DNA from: Leptolyngbya sp. SIO4C5
GTDB taxonomy: Bacteria; Cyanobacteriota; Cyanobacteriia; Phormidesmidales; Phormidesmidaceae
Direction of reading: 5' to 3'
NCBI GenBank assembly: GCA_010671965.1
Contig: JAAHIC010000380.1
Location: 1 to 5,156 of the forward strand
Length of the DNA stretch: 5,156 nucleotides
Shown: positions 1 to 5,040 of the stretch, in pieces
Layout: each line of letters begins with the position of its first letter
Position numbering within the stretch: position 1 is the first letter of the stretch
The notes under the pieces: model-generated
What the model was told of the DNA's origin: nothing
Database searches by the model: none
The model's input: only the letters and a program-made list of their open reading frames with translations
Translations under genes and position numbers: made by a program

Positions 1-1
1 T

Positions 2-31
2 CAGCAGGGGGCGTAACCGCGCCCCCTGCTG
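2..31 (-). terminator. GC-rich hairpin, probable terminator of the SLH gene
   Basis: A perfect 12-bp inverted repeat: CAGCAGGGGGCG (2-13) pairs with CGCCCCCTGCTG (20-31) around the 6-base loop TAACCG. It lies about 110 bases beyond the stop codon of the minus-strand SLH gene, where a factor-independent terminator would be expected. The T-tract that would follow on the minus strand would lie left of base 1, outside the window, so it cannot be confirmed. On the plus strand no T-run follows the stem. An alternative is that the fold caused the contig to break here. Confidence 0.5.
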
Positions 32-41
32 CGATGTTGAA

Positions 42-140
42 TTAGCAGCGATGAGCCATTAGCGGCGAGATAGTGTAAAGGCCACTTGCCTCAGGCTCAA
101 CCTCCTTTGCCGTATGCATGTCAGCCATGATGGCGAACAT
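42..140 (-). CDS. Possible 32-aa ORF overlapping the SLH gene stop (TAATG)
   Basis: The SLH gene ends in TAA at 142-140, and an ATG at 140-138 shares its last A (TAATG), the classic arrangement for translational coupling. The reading frame runs 32 codons to a TAA at 44-42 and would encode a peptide beginning MFAIMADMHTAKE and ending PLMAHRC. It shows no signal peptide, membrane segment or family motif I recognise. Its only support is the coupled geometry and its place between the SLH stop and the hairpin at 2-31. An ORF this short is easily due to chance, and it may simply be 3' UTR. Confidence 0.18.
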   Translation of the reverse strand: MFAIMADMHTAKEVEPEASGLYTISPLMAHRC

Positions 141-1213
141 TATTCATCATCGTCATCGTTATCCCCACCACCGTCATCATCATCGTCGCCGTCGTCATCG
201 TCATCACCACTGTCGCTATTGTCTGACCCCCCGGTGGTGGTAGTATCCGTTTCAACGGTGGTTTCAGTCGTGGTGGTCGTTTCCTGCAGAATGCCAGCTA
301 GGTCAACGATGTAGTCGGAAGTGACTGACTCAACTACGCCTAGACTGACGAGCGCCTGATAGACGTAAGAGCAAGCCTCACCCCGCGTCACTAGCTCAAA
401 CAGATTCAGCTCGCGAACATTCGGGTAGTTGACCAAAACGTTCTTTTCCACCAGCGCGGCGATGACAACCCGGTATTGGCTGGGGATGGTGTCTGCATCC
501 ACAAAAACGCTGAGGATTTCTTCCACGCTCCGGTTAGAAGTCACCTCGGTGTAGCCCAAAGCTCTGGCCAGCATCACCAATACTTCTAGCTTGGTCATGC
601 GGGCATCTGGCTCAAATCCCCCGCCCGAACTTAGATTCAAAAAGCCCATTGTGTAGGCTTGTCGAATCGCGCTAAAAGCCCAAAAACGGCTGGAGACGCC
701 CTGTAGCGAAACGCTTTGGCGCACAGGCTGTAAGTTGAAGGCTTTGCTGACGATCGCCGCATACTGAGCCTTTGTGAGATAGGCCGTGGGCAGAAACTGA
801 CCGTTAGGAAAGCCTGTGACCACGTTGAGGGACGACAGCCTATAGACGAAGGTGCTGGCCCAGTAGGTTGTTGTAATGTCAGTGTAGTTAACGGTGGTGG
901 TTGTAGTGGTGGTGGTTGTGGTGGTCGTGGTACTACCGCCACTGGTGCTGCCGCCGCTGGTACCGCCGCCGCTGCTATTGCCGCCGCCATCGTCGTCGTC
1001 GTCACCGCCATCGTCGTCATCGTCACCGTCGTCATCGTCGTCCTTCAACTGAGACAGCTCATTAATTTGCTCGGTAGCTGCTTTGTCAGTTGGAGTGGTT
1101 TCGCTTTGCTGAGCCGAAGCCGTCAAGACTGAAGAGAACAAAGTTGCCGCGATCGCTAGCAACATGGCAAAAGAGGCAGTCTGAGTTAAGACTTTCAATA
1201 AAAAGGGGCGCAT
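140..1213 (-). CDS. Secreted SLH-domain protein with Asp-rich and Thr-rich tracts
   Basis: A 357-residue protein predicted to be exported and held at the cell envelope. Residues 1-34 form a signal peptide: RPFLLK at the start, a hydrophobic core, and an A-S-A motif with likely cleavage before Q35. Next come an Asp/Gly tract (58-78, blocks of five Asp), a Gly/Ser/Thr linker (79-94) and thirteen consecutive Thr (95-107). Three S-layer homology repeats follow. SLH1 (about 117-160) has the typical YWAS...VVTGFPNGQFLP...LTKAQYAAIV pattern. SLH2 (about 177-222) has FWAFSAIRQAYTMGFL...FEPDARMTKLEVLVML. SLH3 (about 236-292) is degenerate. The C-terminus mirrors the N-terminal linker: Thr-rich (312-327), then Asp-rich (331-356). 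In other bacteria SLH domains bind secondary cell-wall polymers or peptidoglycan; the acidic tails may bind Ca2+ or space the domain from the wall (inference). The start is ATG, preceded by a weak Shine-Dalgarno (TAGGTAG) about 9-11 bases upstream. There is no C-terminal beta-barrel, so it is not a typical cyanobacterial SLH porin. Confidence 0.9.
   Translation of the reverse strand: MRPFLLKVLTQTASFAMLLAIAATLFSSVLTASAQQSETTPTDKAATEQINELSQLKDDDDDGDDDDDGGDDDDDGGGNSSGGGTSGGSTSGGSTTTTTTTTTTTTTVNYTDITTTYWASTFVYRLSSLNVVTGFPNGQFLPTAYLTKAQYAAIVSKAFNLQPVRQSVSLQGVSSRFWAFSAIRQAYTMGFLNLSSGGGFEPDARMTKLEVLVMLARALGYTEVTSNRSVEEILSVFVDADTIPSQYRVVIAALVEKNVLVNYPNVRELNLFELVTRGEACSYVYQALVSLGVVESVTSDYIVDLAGILQETTTTTETTVETDTTTTGGSDNSDSGDDDDDGDDDDDGGGDNDDDDE
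146..205 (-). repeat. GAY trinucleotide tract encoding the C-terminal Asp-rich tail
   Basis: Low-complexity run of GAT/GAC codons with GGN interruptions. It encodes residues 337-356 of the SLH protein, in the pattern D5-G-D5-G3 and then another acidic cluster. The 14-base string CCGTCGTCATCGTC (plus strand, 189-202) recurs exactly at 1026-1039 in the N-terminal Asp tract. An ACN-rich Thr tract (residues 312-327) lies just beyond it at 233-280. Such tracts can change length by slippage. Confidence 0.8.
893..931 (-). repeat. ACN codon run encoding 13 consecutive threonines
   Basis: Thirteen Thr codons in a row (residues 95-107 of the SLH protein). ACC is mixed with ACT and ACG codons, so the run is preserved at protein level with some synonymous variation rather than as a pure DNA repeat. 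It lies immediately before SLH1 and resembles the extended, possibly O-glycosylated Thr linkers of envelope proteins; glycosylation is inference. Confidence 0.8.
980..1042 (-). repeat. GAY trinucleotide tract encoding the N-terminal Asp-rich segment
   Basis: Encodes residues 58-78 of the SLH protein as three blocks of five Asp separated by Gly. GAT and GAC codons are mixed. It shares the exact 14-mer CCGTCGTCATCGTC (1026-1039) with the C-terminal tract, and the two tracts frame the SLH domains. A Gly/Ser/Thr-rich GGN-type stretch links it to the poly-Thr run. Confidence 0.8.
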
Positions 1214-1407
1214 ATCTAGTTCTACCTATTTCAAAGAACATCACGTAGCAGATAGGACTGAGCTTTCCAACAAAGTTGCTGGCTCAGGAGCTAGCCGAGG
1301 AACTATCCGGCTTATCCTCTTTAGGCAAGACTGTGATCTTAGACACAAGTTCCAGGTTCTTCTCAGAGCTTCATCTAAAGCTTATCGAGGGCGATCGCAC
1401 TGCTGTT
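1214..1407 (-). promoter_or_regulatory. 194-bp spacer upstream of the SLH gene
   Basis: This spacer separates the stop of the HTTM gene from the start of the SLH gene on the same strand. It should hold the SLH promoter or leader, but I see no convincing -35/-10 pair and no hairpin followed by a T-run that would end HTTM transcription. A weak Shine-Dalgarno (TAGGTAG on the minus strand) lies just before the ATG. A HIP1 octamer sits at 1391-1398. Whether the two genes are co-transcribed cannot be settled from the sequence. Confidence 0.35.
1391..1398. repeat. HIP1 octamer GCGATCGC, one of seven in the window
   Basis: The palindrome GCGATCGC, highly over-represented in many cyanobacterial genomes, occurs here and at 1149-1156, 1895-1902, 3451-3458, 3619-3626, 4289-4296 and 4891-4898. 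By chance a given octamer is expected well under once in 5 kb. The motif is the main DNA-level evidence for cyanobacterial origin. This copy is intergenic; the other six lie inside coding sequence. Confidence 0.9.
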
Positions 1408-2811
1408 TTACTGTGAAGATCTAAGCGGCAAAGGCTCATCTAGCGGCAAAATCCAGTCGGCAGGCCGCAGCGATTGCTTCTCTTGAGCCAAGTCCACAAA
1501 CGGATCAATCAGCAGCTGCGGCGATCGACCATTGAGCGACACCCAAACCCGCGTTCTGACCTCCAGTGATTCATCTCCCTGGGCTAGTAGCGTCTCAGCC
1601 AGGTAGTGGGCAAACTGCAGCACCATATCGGGCCGTCCGCCCATCTTGCGCACCTGCCAGCGGGCCAAAAACTGTTCGGGTAAAACGCTGACTACCTGTT
1701 GGGTTGCGGGATCGCGTACTAGAAATTCAGCTCGGCTGTCTTTATCCCGTAGCTTCATATGCCAGGCAAACCGATGCCCTTCTTCTGTCCAATTAACATT
1801 GCCCGGATAGAGATAGTGGCGCAGAGGCAATAGACATTGGAGGCTGACGTAAATGAGCAAGCAGGCGGCCACTAAACGGCGGTGTCGTAGCGAAGCGATC
1901 GCTTTTCCAGAGGCGGCGTTGCCCGCTAGCTCAGCTTCTGATTTGGGGCTGATGGATTTCACCGATACCTTGGACAATCTGCCAAATACGCGGCGCGGCC
2001 AGCTTGGATCAAAGAAAATAGCCGTCGCCGCGATCATAAACCAGGGAAAAATACCAATCGAAAACAGCCGCGCATTTGTGAGATGAAACAGCGTAATCAA
2101 GGCGAACGCCCCCAACCGGGTGCGACGCCAGAGCAGCAGCGGCACAATTAGCAGATCTAGCAGCAGGCCGCTATAGCTCAGCAAATAGACCATCCACTCC
2201 GCTGTAAAGAACTGCCCCACCAGCGGAAAATCTGTAGAACTTGCCAGCCACAGCCGCATCGGTTCTCCCTGCAGCCAGTCGCCATTGAGTTTAGCAATGC
2301 CGCCGTAGAAATACGGCACTGCAATTTGAAAACGCAGCAGCCATAATGTCCAAGCCGGGGCCGTCTGAGACAGCAACTTTGGACGGCGCAGCACGTCTAC
2401 TGAACACAGCCGATGGGCAGGCAGAAAGATGAGCAAGTAGCTTAGCAGGCAGATGAGATAGAAATGATTGAGATAGCGGGCCTGTTCTAATAAGAAAATG
2501 TAGGTAAAGCCCACAAAAAAGAGCAGGGCGCTCAGCCGATAGAAAAAGCCCAGCGAGATAAATAAAGCGAGTACGCCCAGAACCGCAAAGTGCCAGATCA
2601 TCCCCTCTCCCGGCCAGGGCTGCACCCAGCCAAAGCCAGGATAGGTGAAGTTGAAGTCTGGCTTCATCCAGTAGGCTTCAATCCAGCCATGAGCAAAGTA
2701 GCGCTGTACTTCCCAGAGCAAAATAGCGCCAAAGCCGATCCGAAAGTAGGCCAAAACGGCAATATCTACGGGTTGCCAGAGCCATTCCTGAAGCTGCTTC
2801 ACTGTTTTCAA
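1408..2811 (-). CDS. HTTM membrane protein, vitamin K-dependent gamma-carboxylase homologue
   Basis: A 467-residue polytopic membrane protein. Hydrophobic segments lie at about 17-36, 71-90, 92-109, 116-131, 155-171, 207-228, 232-248, 249-267 and 311-331, followed by a soluble C-terminal region (about 332-467). It resembles human GGCX over the core. YFYGGIAKLNGDW (167-179) matches the segment around the catalytic Lys218 of GGCX and places K174 at that residue. LNHFYL (114-119) corresponds to the region of GGCX His160. GLLLDL, FHLTNARLFSIGIFPW (242-257) and DPSWPRR (268-274) are also shared. The conserved block QCLLPLRHYLYPGNVNWTEEG (325-345, split here as residues 325-334 and 335-345) opens the C-terminal region. 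The animal enzyme converts protein Glu to gamma-carboxy-Glu using reduced vitamin K, O2 and CO2. This protein is much shorter than GGCX (758 aa), and its substrate and exact reaction are unknown. The start is not ATG: an in-frame TAG at 2818-2820 leaves TTG (2811) or GTG (2802); I use TTG. Its divergent neighbour is a lipoprotein. Confidence 0.85.
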   Translation of the reverse strand: MKTVKQLQEWLWQPVDIAVLAYFRIGFGAILLWEVQRYFAHGWIEAYWMKPDFNFTYPGFGWVQPWPGEGMIWHFAVLGVLALFISLGFFYRLSALLFFVGFTYIFLLEQARYLNHFYLICLLSYLLIFLPAHRLCSVDVLRRPKLLSQTAPAWTLWLLRFQIAVPYFYGGIAKLNGDWLQGEPMRLWLASSTDFPLVGQFFTAEWMVYLLSYSGLLLDLLIVPLLLWRRTRLGAFALITLFHLTNARLFSIGIFPWFMIAATAIFFDPSWPRRVFGRLSKVSVKSISPKSEAELAGNAASGKAIASLRHRRLVAACLLIYVSLQCLLPLRHYLYPGNVNWTEEGHRFAWHMKLRDKDSRAEFLVRDPATQQVVSVLPEQFLARWQVRKMGGRPDMVLQFAHYLAETLLAQGDESLEVRTRVWVSLNGRSPQLLIDPFVDLAQEKQSLRPADWILPLDEPLPLRSSQ

Positions 2812-2836
2812 AGATCGCTAGTCCACTAACACACTG

Positions 2837-2865
2837 AGTTTTCGATCGCCCTCGCCCTTAGTCAA
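2837..2865 (-). promoter_or_regulatory. Candidate sigma-70 promoter for the HTTM gene
   Basis: On the minus strand a TTGACT -35 element (2865-2860; five of six consensus bases) is separated by 17 bp from AAAACT (2842-2837), a poor -10 with three matches. Transcription would begin near 2830, giving a leader of about 20 bases before the TTG start. The good -35 and ideal spacing support it; the weak -10 argues for caution. Confidence 0.3.
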
Positions 2866-2983
2866 GTTCCCGTTCATTCGGCTGACAGGTCGTAAATTAA
2901 TTAAAGGTATCACCGGGCACCTTTTTAACTTAATCGCGTCTTAATAATACGAGTCAGACCGCTCAACTCTATCTCTAGATGAG

Positions 2984-3011
2984 TTGGCAAGCGCAGATTT
3001 TACTGTAAAAG
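2984..3011 (+). promoter_or_regulatory. Candidate sigma-70 promoter for the lipoprotein gene
   Basis: TTGGCA (2984-2989; five of six -35 bases) and TAAAAG (3006-3011; four of six -10 bases) are 16 bp apart. Transcription would begin near 3018 and leave a leader of roughly 100 bases before the ATG at 3121. The -10 element lies within the palindromic site at 2998-3010, which would suit control by a repressor. Confidence 0.3.
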
Positions 3012-3023
3012 TAAAGTTGTTAC
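2998..3023. promoter_or_regulatory. Two adjacent GTAA/TTAC dyads, possible operator
   Basis: TTTTAC-T-GTAAAA (2998-3010) is a perfect 6-bp inverted repeat around one base. It is followed directly by GTAA-AGTTG-TTAC (3011-3023), a second dyad with the same half-sites. Four TTAC/GTAA half-sites within 26 bp, over the candidate -10 of the lipoprotein gene, suggest a regulator-binding site. They do not fit NtcA (GTA-N8-TAC: the spacing here is 7), the cyanobacterial LexA box, or the 10-bp direct-repeat spacing of HLR1. No regulator gene is present in the window. Confidence 0.3.
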
Positions 3024-3120
3024 GTAGACGACATCTATCTCAGGGCTTATTCTGCAATGAATGATTAATACGGCTTAACCGCTGTCCCGGTGTGAGTAGA
3101 GTCCATTGAGCCTAGTAACC

Positions 3121-3483
3121 ATGCCTCAGTTTGTGCGTTTCCCTGTGCTGCCTTGCTTTGTTTTACTTGCGGGTTTGGGGGCTTGCCGAGCTAGCCTGAA
3201 CCAAACGTTTGACGTGCTTGGCGAAAGCCTAGAGTCGTCCCCAGTCCAATCGGTCAGTCTTCCCCCGTCGGAGGCGAATATTCCGGCCTCTGTGCTGGAG
3301 GGATGTATTGCGGAAGCGGCAGACGTAGCCAGCGAGCCAATTGAGATTCAGGCCGCTCAGCTTTTGCGAGACGGGACGTTTTTAATTCAGTGGAAAGAGG
3401 GTGAGAGCTTGGCAGGTTCTTGTCAGGTAGACGGACGGGGTAACGTGATTGCGATCGCCTCAGCGAAGCTACCCCAGCCCTAG
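3121..3483 (+). CDS. Small predicted lipoprotein of unknown function
   Basis: A 120-residue protein with a lipoprotein signal peptide: one Arg near the start (R6), a hydrophobic stretch (V9 to L19), and the lipobox L-G-A-C with C22 as the expected lipidated first residue of the mature chain. The mature part is about 99 residues. A Ser/Glu/Pro-rich spacer (about 30-52) is followed by a compact domain starting at IPASVLEGC. It contains C62 and C101, which could form a disulfide, and the strand-like DGTFLIQWKEGE and CQVDGRGNVIAIA motifs near the C-terminus. I do not recognise a named family. The start is ambiguous: an in-frame TTG at 3106 would add five residues, but ATG at 3121 gives a normal lipoprotein leader. 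Neither start has a strong Shine-Dalgarno. It is divergent from the HTTM gene and convergent with the photolyase gene. Confidence 0.75.
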   Translation: MPQFVRFPVLPCFVLLAGLGACRASLNQTFDVLGESLESSPVQSVSLPPSEANIPASVLEGCIAEAADVASEPIEIQAAQLLRDGTFLIQWKEGESLAGSCQVDGRGNVIAIASAKLPQP

Positions 3484-3528
3484 CGCTGAACCCATCTCTT
3501 CTCTATCTCCCTAACCTCGCCCTAGCTC
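3484..3528. other. 45-bp convergent spacer without a visible terminator
   Basis: The lipoprotein and photolyase genes converge here with only 45 bases between their stop codons. The spacer is pyrimidine-rich on the plus strand and contains no stable hairpin with a T-run, so transcripts from each side may run into the other gene. Confidence 0.5.
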
Positions 3529-4971
3529 CTAGTCTGCGGCTGCCTTTTGCTCTTTGTACTTATCCTTAAACAGGGCCTGCCGCTCTTTGTGTTCAACAAC
3601 GGGCTGCGGGTAGCTGCAGCGATCGCGGTTTTCTGGGGTAATTTCACCTGTGATCAGTTCTTTCGTATCTAAATCTTTTAGCTCTGGTAGCCACTGGCGA
3701 ATATAGTCCGCTTCCGGGTCAAATTTCTTCGCCTGGCTAGCCGGGTTAAAAATTCGCAGCGGTTTTGGATCCATGCCGCTAGAGGCACTCCACTGCCAGC
3801 CGCCATTGTTAGCGGAAAGATCGCCGTCGAACAGCTTTTGCAGAAAATATTTCTCTCCCCAGCGCCAGTCAATGATCAGATCCTTGGTCAAGAAGCTGGC
3901 GACAATCATACGACAGCGGTTGTGCATCCAGCCCGTTTCATTGAGCTGCCGCATGGCCGCATCCACAATCGGATAGCCCGTTTTGCCTTCGCACCAAGCC
4001 TGAAAGTGATCTTCATTGTTAATCCAGGGAAAGTCTTTGAGCGCTTCCCGGTAAGGCCCTTCAGCGAGCTGCGGAAAGAAATACATCACATGCTGATAGA
4101 ACTCGCGCCAGGCCAGCTCTTGCTGCCAGGTTTTGACGCTGTTACGGGTTTCGTCACTGCGGCAGCGACTGTAGGCTGAGTCGGCAGCCTCCCAGACGGT
4201 GCGAATGCCAATAGCCCCAAACTTCAGCGCCGCGCTGAGGACAGAAGTTCCCTCAATACTGGGTAAGTTTCGCTGCTCGGCATACTCAGCGATCGCCCGG
4301 TCATCATCACAAAAATCAGCTAGCCGCTGCTGCGCCGCCTTTTCGCCCGGTGCCAGCAGCAGCGGATTTTCCCAGACAAACCCTAAGTCCTTCGCACTGG
4401 GCAGCGCCATCGCGCCTGCCTCGTCAGCCGCCTGCTGCTCTGCACTTGAGAGATCCGCTAGGCTTTCCGGCGTCGGAGCTGGGGCAGCTTTAGCATGATC
4501 TTTCCAGTTGCGCCAAAAGGGCGTGTAAACCGTGTAAGGGTCGCCAGCATTGGTGCGGACTTCGCCAGGGCCGTGTAGGAGCTGATCCCAGGTATTGTGG
4601 ACGTGAATGCCATAGTCTTTGAGGGCATCGCGCACCTTTTGGTCACGCGTTTGGGCATAAGGCTCGACATCCCAGTTCCAGTAAACAGCCTGAGCGGATA
4701 AAGCCCGCGCCAGTTCGGGAATTGCCTTTTCGGGAGGAGCCTGTAAAATTAGCAGCCGACTGCCTGCCGCCTGATAGCGCTGCTGCAGCTCCTCCAAGCA
4801 GCCAATCATGTAGGTAACGCGCGCAGGGGCCACGGCATCATTTTCTAACAGAGCCGGATCAAGGCAAAAAACGCCGATAACTTTCTGGCTGCGATCGCGA
4901 GCGGCTGCCAGTCCTAAGTTGTCAGAAAGTCGTAAGTCTCGGCGGTGCCAAAACAAAATCAGGTCGGTCAT
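3529..4971 (-). CDS. phr: Deoxyribodipyrimidine photolyase, class I CPD, 8-HDF type
   Basis: A complete 480-residue photolyase that uses blue or near-UV light to split cyclobutane pyrimidine dimers in DNA. It closely resembles the Anacystis nidulans enzyme (484 aa), which carries FAD and an 8-hydroxy-5-deazaflavin antenna; antenna type is inferred from this resemblance. The N-terminal alpha/beta domain opens with ILFWHRRDLRLSDN (5-18). The C-terminal FAD and DNA-binding domain includes GTSVLSAALKFGAIG (241-255), WQQELAWREFYQH (282-294), TGWMHNRCRMIVASF (346-360), LTKDLIIDW (361-369) and DGDLSANNGGWQWSASSG (382-399). The electron-transfer Trp triad is present as W316, W369 and W392, each two residues after the A. 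nidulans W314, W367 and W390. The start is ATG, with only a GAG as a weak Shine-Dalgarno. It stands alone as a repair gene facing the lipoprotein. Codons 53-91 recur in inverted orientation at the right edge of the window. Confidence 0.97.
   Translation of the reverse strand: MTDLILFWHRRDLRLSDNLGLAAARDRSQKVIGVFCLDPALLENDAVAPARVTYMIGCLEELQQRYQAAGSRLLILQAPPEKAIPELARALSAQAVYWNWDVEPYAQTRDQKVRDALKDYGIHVHNTWDQLLHGPGEVRTNAGDPYTVYTPFWRNWKDHAKAAPAPTPESLADLSSAEQQAADEAGAMALPSAKDLGFVWENPLLLAPGEKAAQQRLADFCDDDRAIAEYAEQRNLPSIEGTSVLSAALKFGAIGIRTVWEAADSAYSRCRSDETRNSVKTWQQELAWREFYQHVMYFFPQLAEGPYREALKDFPWINNEDHFQAWCEGKTGYPIVDAAMRQLNETGWMHNRCRMIVASFLTKDLIIDWRWGEKYFLQKLFDGDLSANNGGWQWSASSGMDPKPLRIFNPASQAKKFDPEADYIRQWLPELKDLDTKELITGEITPENRDRCSYPQPVVEHKERQALFKDKYKEQKAAAD
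4700..4815 (-). repeat. Inverted repeat arm A, inside the photolyase gene
   Basis: These 116 bases, encoding photolyase residues 53 to part of 91, are the exact reverse complement of 5041-5156, with no mismatch. The arms are separated by 225 bp (4816-5040) that contain the start of the photolyase gene and its upstream region. Identity stops abruptly at 4815/5041, while at the other end it runs to the last base of the window, so the full length of the repeat is unknown. Confidence 0.95.
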
Positions 4972-5040
4972 GGCTCAGTTTGAAATTTTTTGTGGCTGCA
5001 GAATAGGGATTCAGTATGACACGGTCTCCTAGTCCGGCGA
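4972..5040 (-). promoter_or_regulatory. Upstream region of the photolyase gene
   Basis: Only 69 bases lie between the photolyase start and the inverted-repeat boundary. On the minus strand TATTCT (5005-5000; four of six -10 bases) has a poor -35 (GAGACC, 5028-5023) at 17 bp spacing, giving a leader of about 25 bases. If the inverted arm is artificial, the true upstream sequence beyond 5040 is missing, and even the last few bases before the junction are uncertain. Confidence 0.25.

Larger units (their letters stand above)
2812..3120. promoter_or_regulatory. 309-bp divergent intergenic region
   Basis: This region separates the divergently transcribed HTTM and lipoprotein genes and is more AT-rich than the flanking coding DNA, especially at 2891-2950. 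It holds a candidate promoter for each gene and two adjacent dyads at 2998-3023, described separately. A weak hairpin, AAAGGT (2903-2908) with ACCTTT (2919-2924), is followed by T residues on the plus strand, but no gene enters from the left on that strand. I see no tRNA, riboswitch or ORF of useful length here. Confidence 0.5.

Noticed and set aside
114..314. Plus-strand 66-codon ORF rich in Ser, Pro and Val
   Set aside because: It is the antisense reading of the Asp and Thr codon tracts of the SLH gene; its composition follows from the repeats.
637..1035. Minus-strand 132-codon ORF rich in Ala, Pro and Thr
   Set aside because: Out-of-frame shadow of the SLH gene, created by the trinucleotide repeats; it has no motif, and the overlapping frame has a signal peptide and SLH domains.
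146..1042. Repeated short units resembling a CRISPR array
   Set aside because: The repeats are in-frame Asp and Thr codon runs with no constant repeat and variable spacers.
1853..2829. Plus-strand ORFs at 1853-2086 and 2590-2829
   Set aside because: Antisense to well-supported membrane-protein codons; no motif or upstream ribosome site.
2903..2928. Hairpin AAAGGT/ACCTTT followed by T residues, like a plus-strand terminator
   Set aside because: The stem is only 6 bp and no plus-strand gene lies upstream to be terminated.
3011..3023. NtcA-like site GTA...TAC
   Set aside because: The spacing is 7 bases rather than the required 8, so it is listed only as a dyad.
3678..4670. Short ORFs in other frames across the photolyase gene, on both strands
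   Set aside because: The photolyase frame is conserved end to end; these frames have random-looking composition.
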